A stretch of 14,959 nt of DNA, taken from positions 1 through 14,959 of the forward strand of contig CALYTX010000013.1 in the NCBI GenBank assembly GCA_945487985.1, written 5' to 3'. This document shows, one piece after another, positions 14,390-14,959 of this stretch. The stretch comes from an uncultured Verrucomicrobiota bacterium. GTDB lineage: Bacteria; Verrucomicrobiota; Kiritimatiellia; RFP12; UBA1067. Position 1 is the stretch's first letter. Each line of letters starts with the position of its first letter. The position numbers and the translations under genes are program-made. Below the pieces are notes generated by a model. That model saw only the letters and a list, made by a program, of their open reading frames with translations, did no database searches and was not told the DNA's origin.

Positions 14390-14944
14390 TTAGCGAACGA
14401 CGTCTCGAAGCAACCGCGAAAGCAGCGGGCTTTTCACGGCAATGTCCTGTTCGGCAAGGCCCTCGATCTCGTGAGGGAAGACCAGCCAGTTTTCGCCGAC
14501 ATCTTCTACAAAATAATCGGGGGTCAGTTCGGTAGTATTGTTTGATGGCTTCCAATAGACAGTCGCAATGCGCATTTGCGCCCCAGCATGTTCAATCCGT
14601 TCCTTTACGGCGCGAGCGGTTTTGCCAGTGTCGAAGACATCGTCGAGCACAAGCACTTTCTCTCCGGGACGAATCATGGCAAAAACCTCTTCGCCAAGCG
14701 TAAAAGCAACCTCGCCAGCATTCTCGCCAATACCCGTGTAACTTGCGCATTTAAGGGGTATGTGCCGCACATCCCAGTTCGTAGCGCGCAGAAACTCATG
14801 CACTGCCACGCCGACGGGCGCCCCGCCGCGCCACAGAGCAATCAGTAAATCAGGCCGCCACGGCGTCCGCCGCACCATCGCGGCCAGTTGCCAGGTGTCT
14901 TCAAGGTATTTCTCCGCCGTCAGGAATTGTTTTTTGATTTCCAT
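14390..14944 (-). CDS. Phosphoribosyltransferase, hypoxanthine/xanthine-type (COG2236-like)
   Basis: A protein of 184 aa with a type I phosphoribosyltransferase fold. The PRPP-binding loop is VLVLDDVFDTGKT (97-109): hydrophobic strand, two acidic residues, then DTGKT. The N-terminal PDLLIALWRGGAPVGVAVHEFL (31-52) is the strand and loop that hold the pyrophosphate, and the C-terminal WKPSNNTTELTPDYFVED (131-148) corresponds to the base-binding side. The overall pattern fits the hypoxanthine/xanthine phosphoribosyltransferase group, which salvages a purine base with PRPP to the nucleotide, but the exact base cannot be read. The ATG at 14944 has no clear Shine-Dalgarno, and the frame stays open to the window edge, so a slightly earlier start or a promoter just outside the window is possible. 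It ends 46 nt before the nadB-operon promoter. Confidence 0.85.
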   Translation of the reverse strand: MEIKKQFLTAEKYLEDTWQLAAMVRRTPWRPDLLIALWRGGAPVGVAVHEFLRATNWDVRHIPLKCASYTGIGENAGEVAFTLGEEVFAMIRPGEKVLVLDDVFDTGKTARAVKERIEHAGAQMRIATVYWKPSNNTTELTPDYFVEDVGENWLVFPHEIEGLAEQDIAVKSPLLSRLLRDVVR

Positions 14945-14959
14945 AATCTTATGCCAGTC

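Noticed and set aside
1..14959. Search for CRISPR arrays, transposases, phage genes, tRNA or rRNA genes
   Set aside because: Gaps between genes are all under 200 bases and hold only promoters or short leaders. No regularly spaced repeats, terminal inverted repeats or cloverleaf sequences were seen.

Overview
The window looks like chromosomal DNA of a bacterium, most likely from the PVC superphylum (Verrucomicrobiota / Lentisphaerota / Kiritimatiellota). The support is indirect. The glycyl-tRNA synthetase is the single-chain alpha2 (archaeal/eukaryal-like) type, pilus-type assembly ATPases are grouped together, and the truncated gene at the left edge has the N-terminal style of secreted esterases I associate with these phyla. 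The rank within the superphylum is a guess. All 16 well-supported genes are on the minus strand, so transcription runs from right to left. I see no tRNA, rRNA, CRISPR array, insertion sequence or prophage gene.

Layout in the direction of transcription (high to low coordinates): (1) a phosphoribosyltransferase (14944-14390); (2) a promoter, then a possible 41-codon leader ORF, nadB (L-aspartate oxidase) and an orphan oppF-type ABC ATPase (14367-11799); (3) a promoter, then a GspE/PilB ATPase, pilT, a second PilB/GspE ATPase and a small two-helix membrane protein (11806-7006); (4) a promoter, then an XRE-cupin regulator, accD, accA, glycyl-tRNA synthetase and trmL (6976-2517); (5) a promoter, then an ABC ATPase, an ABC-2 permease, a membrane-anchored TPR-like protein and a secreted, probably esterase-like protein cut by the window edge (2469-1). 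Genes inside each group are separated by short gaps or share ATGA stop/start overlaps, so each group is probably one operon.

The gene content is mostly housekeeping: NAD precursor synthesis, malonyl-CoA synthesis, tRNA charging and modification, purine-type salvage, surface appendage or secretion motors, and export. The most notable feature is regulatory. The perfect -10 hexamer TATAAT occurs in the window, by eye, only four times. All four are inside the same octamer GCTATAAT on the minus strand, and each lies 6, 7, 7 or 11 nt before an ATG that opens one of the groups and lacks a ribosome-binding site. Transcripts would then begin at or within a few bases of the AUG, i.e. be leaderless or nearly so, whereas several downstream genes have good Shine-Dalgarno sequences. 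One of these promoters also reveals an otherwise invisible 41-codon ORF whose stop codon overlaps the ribosome-binding site of nadB. I found no convincing novel multi-gene system such as a defence island or biosynthetic cluster.
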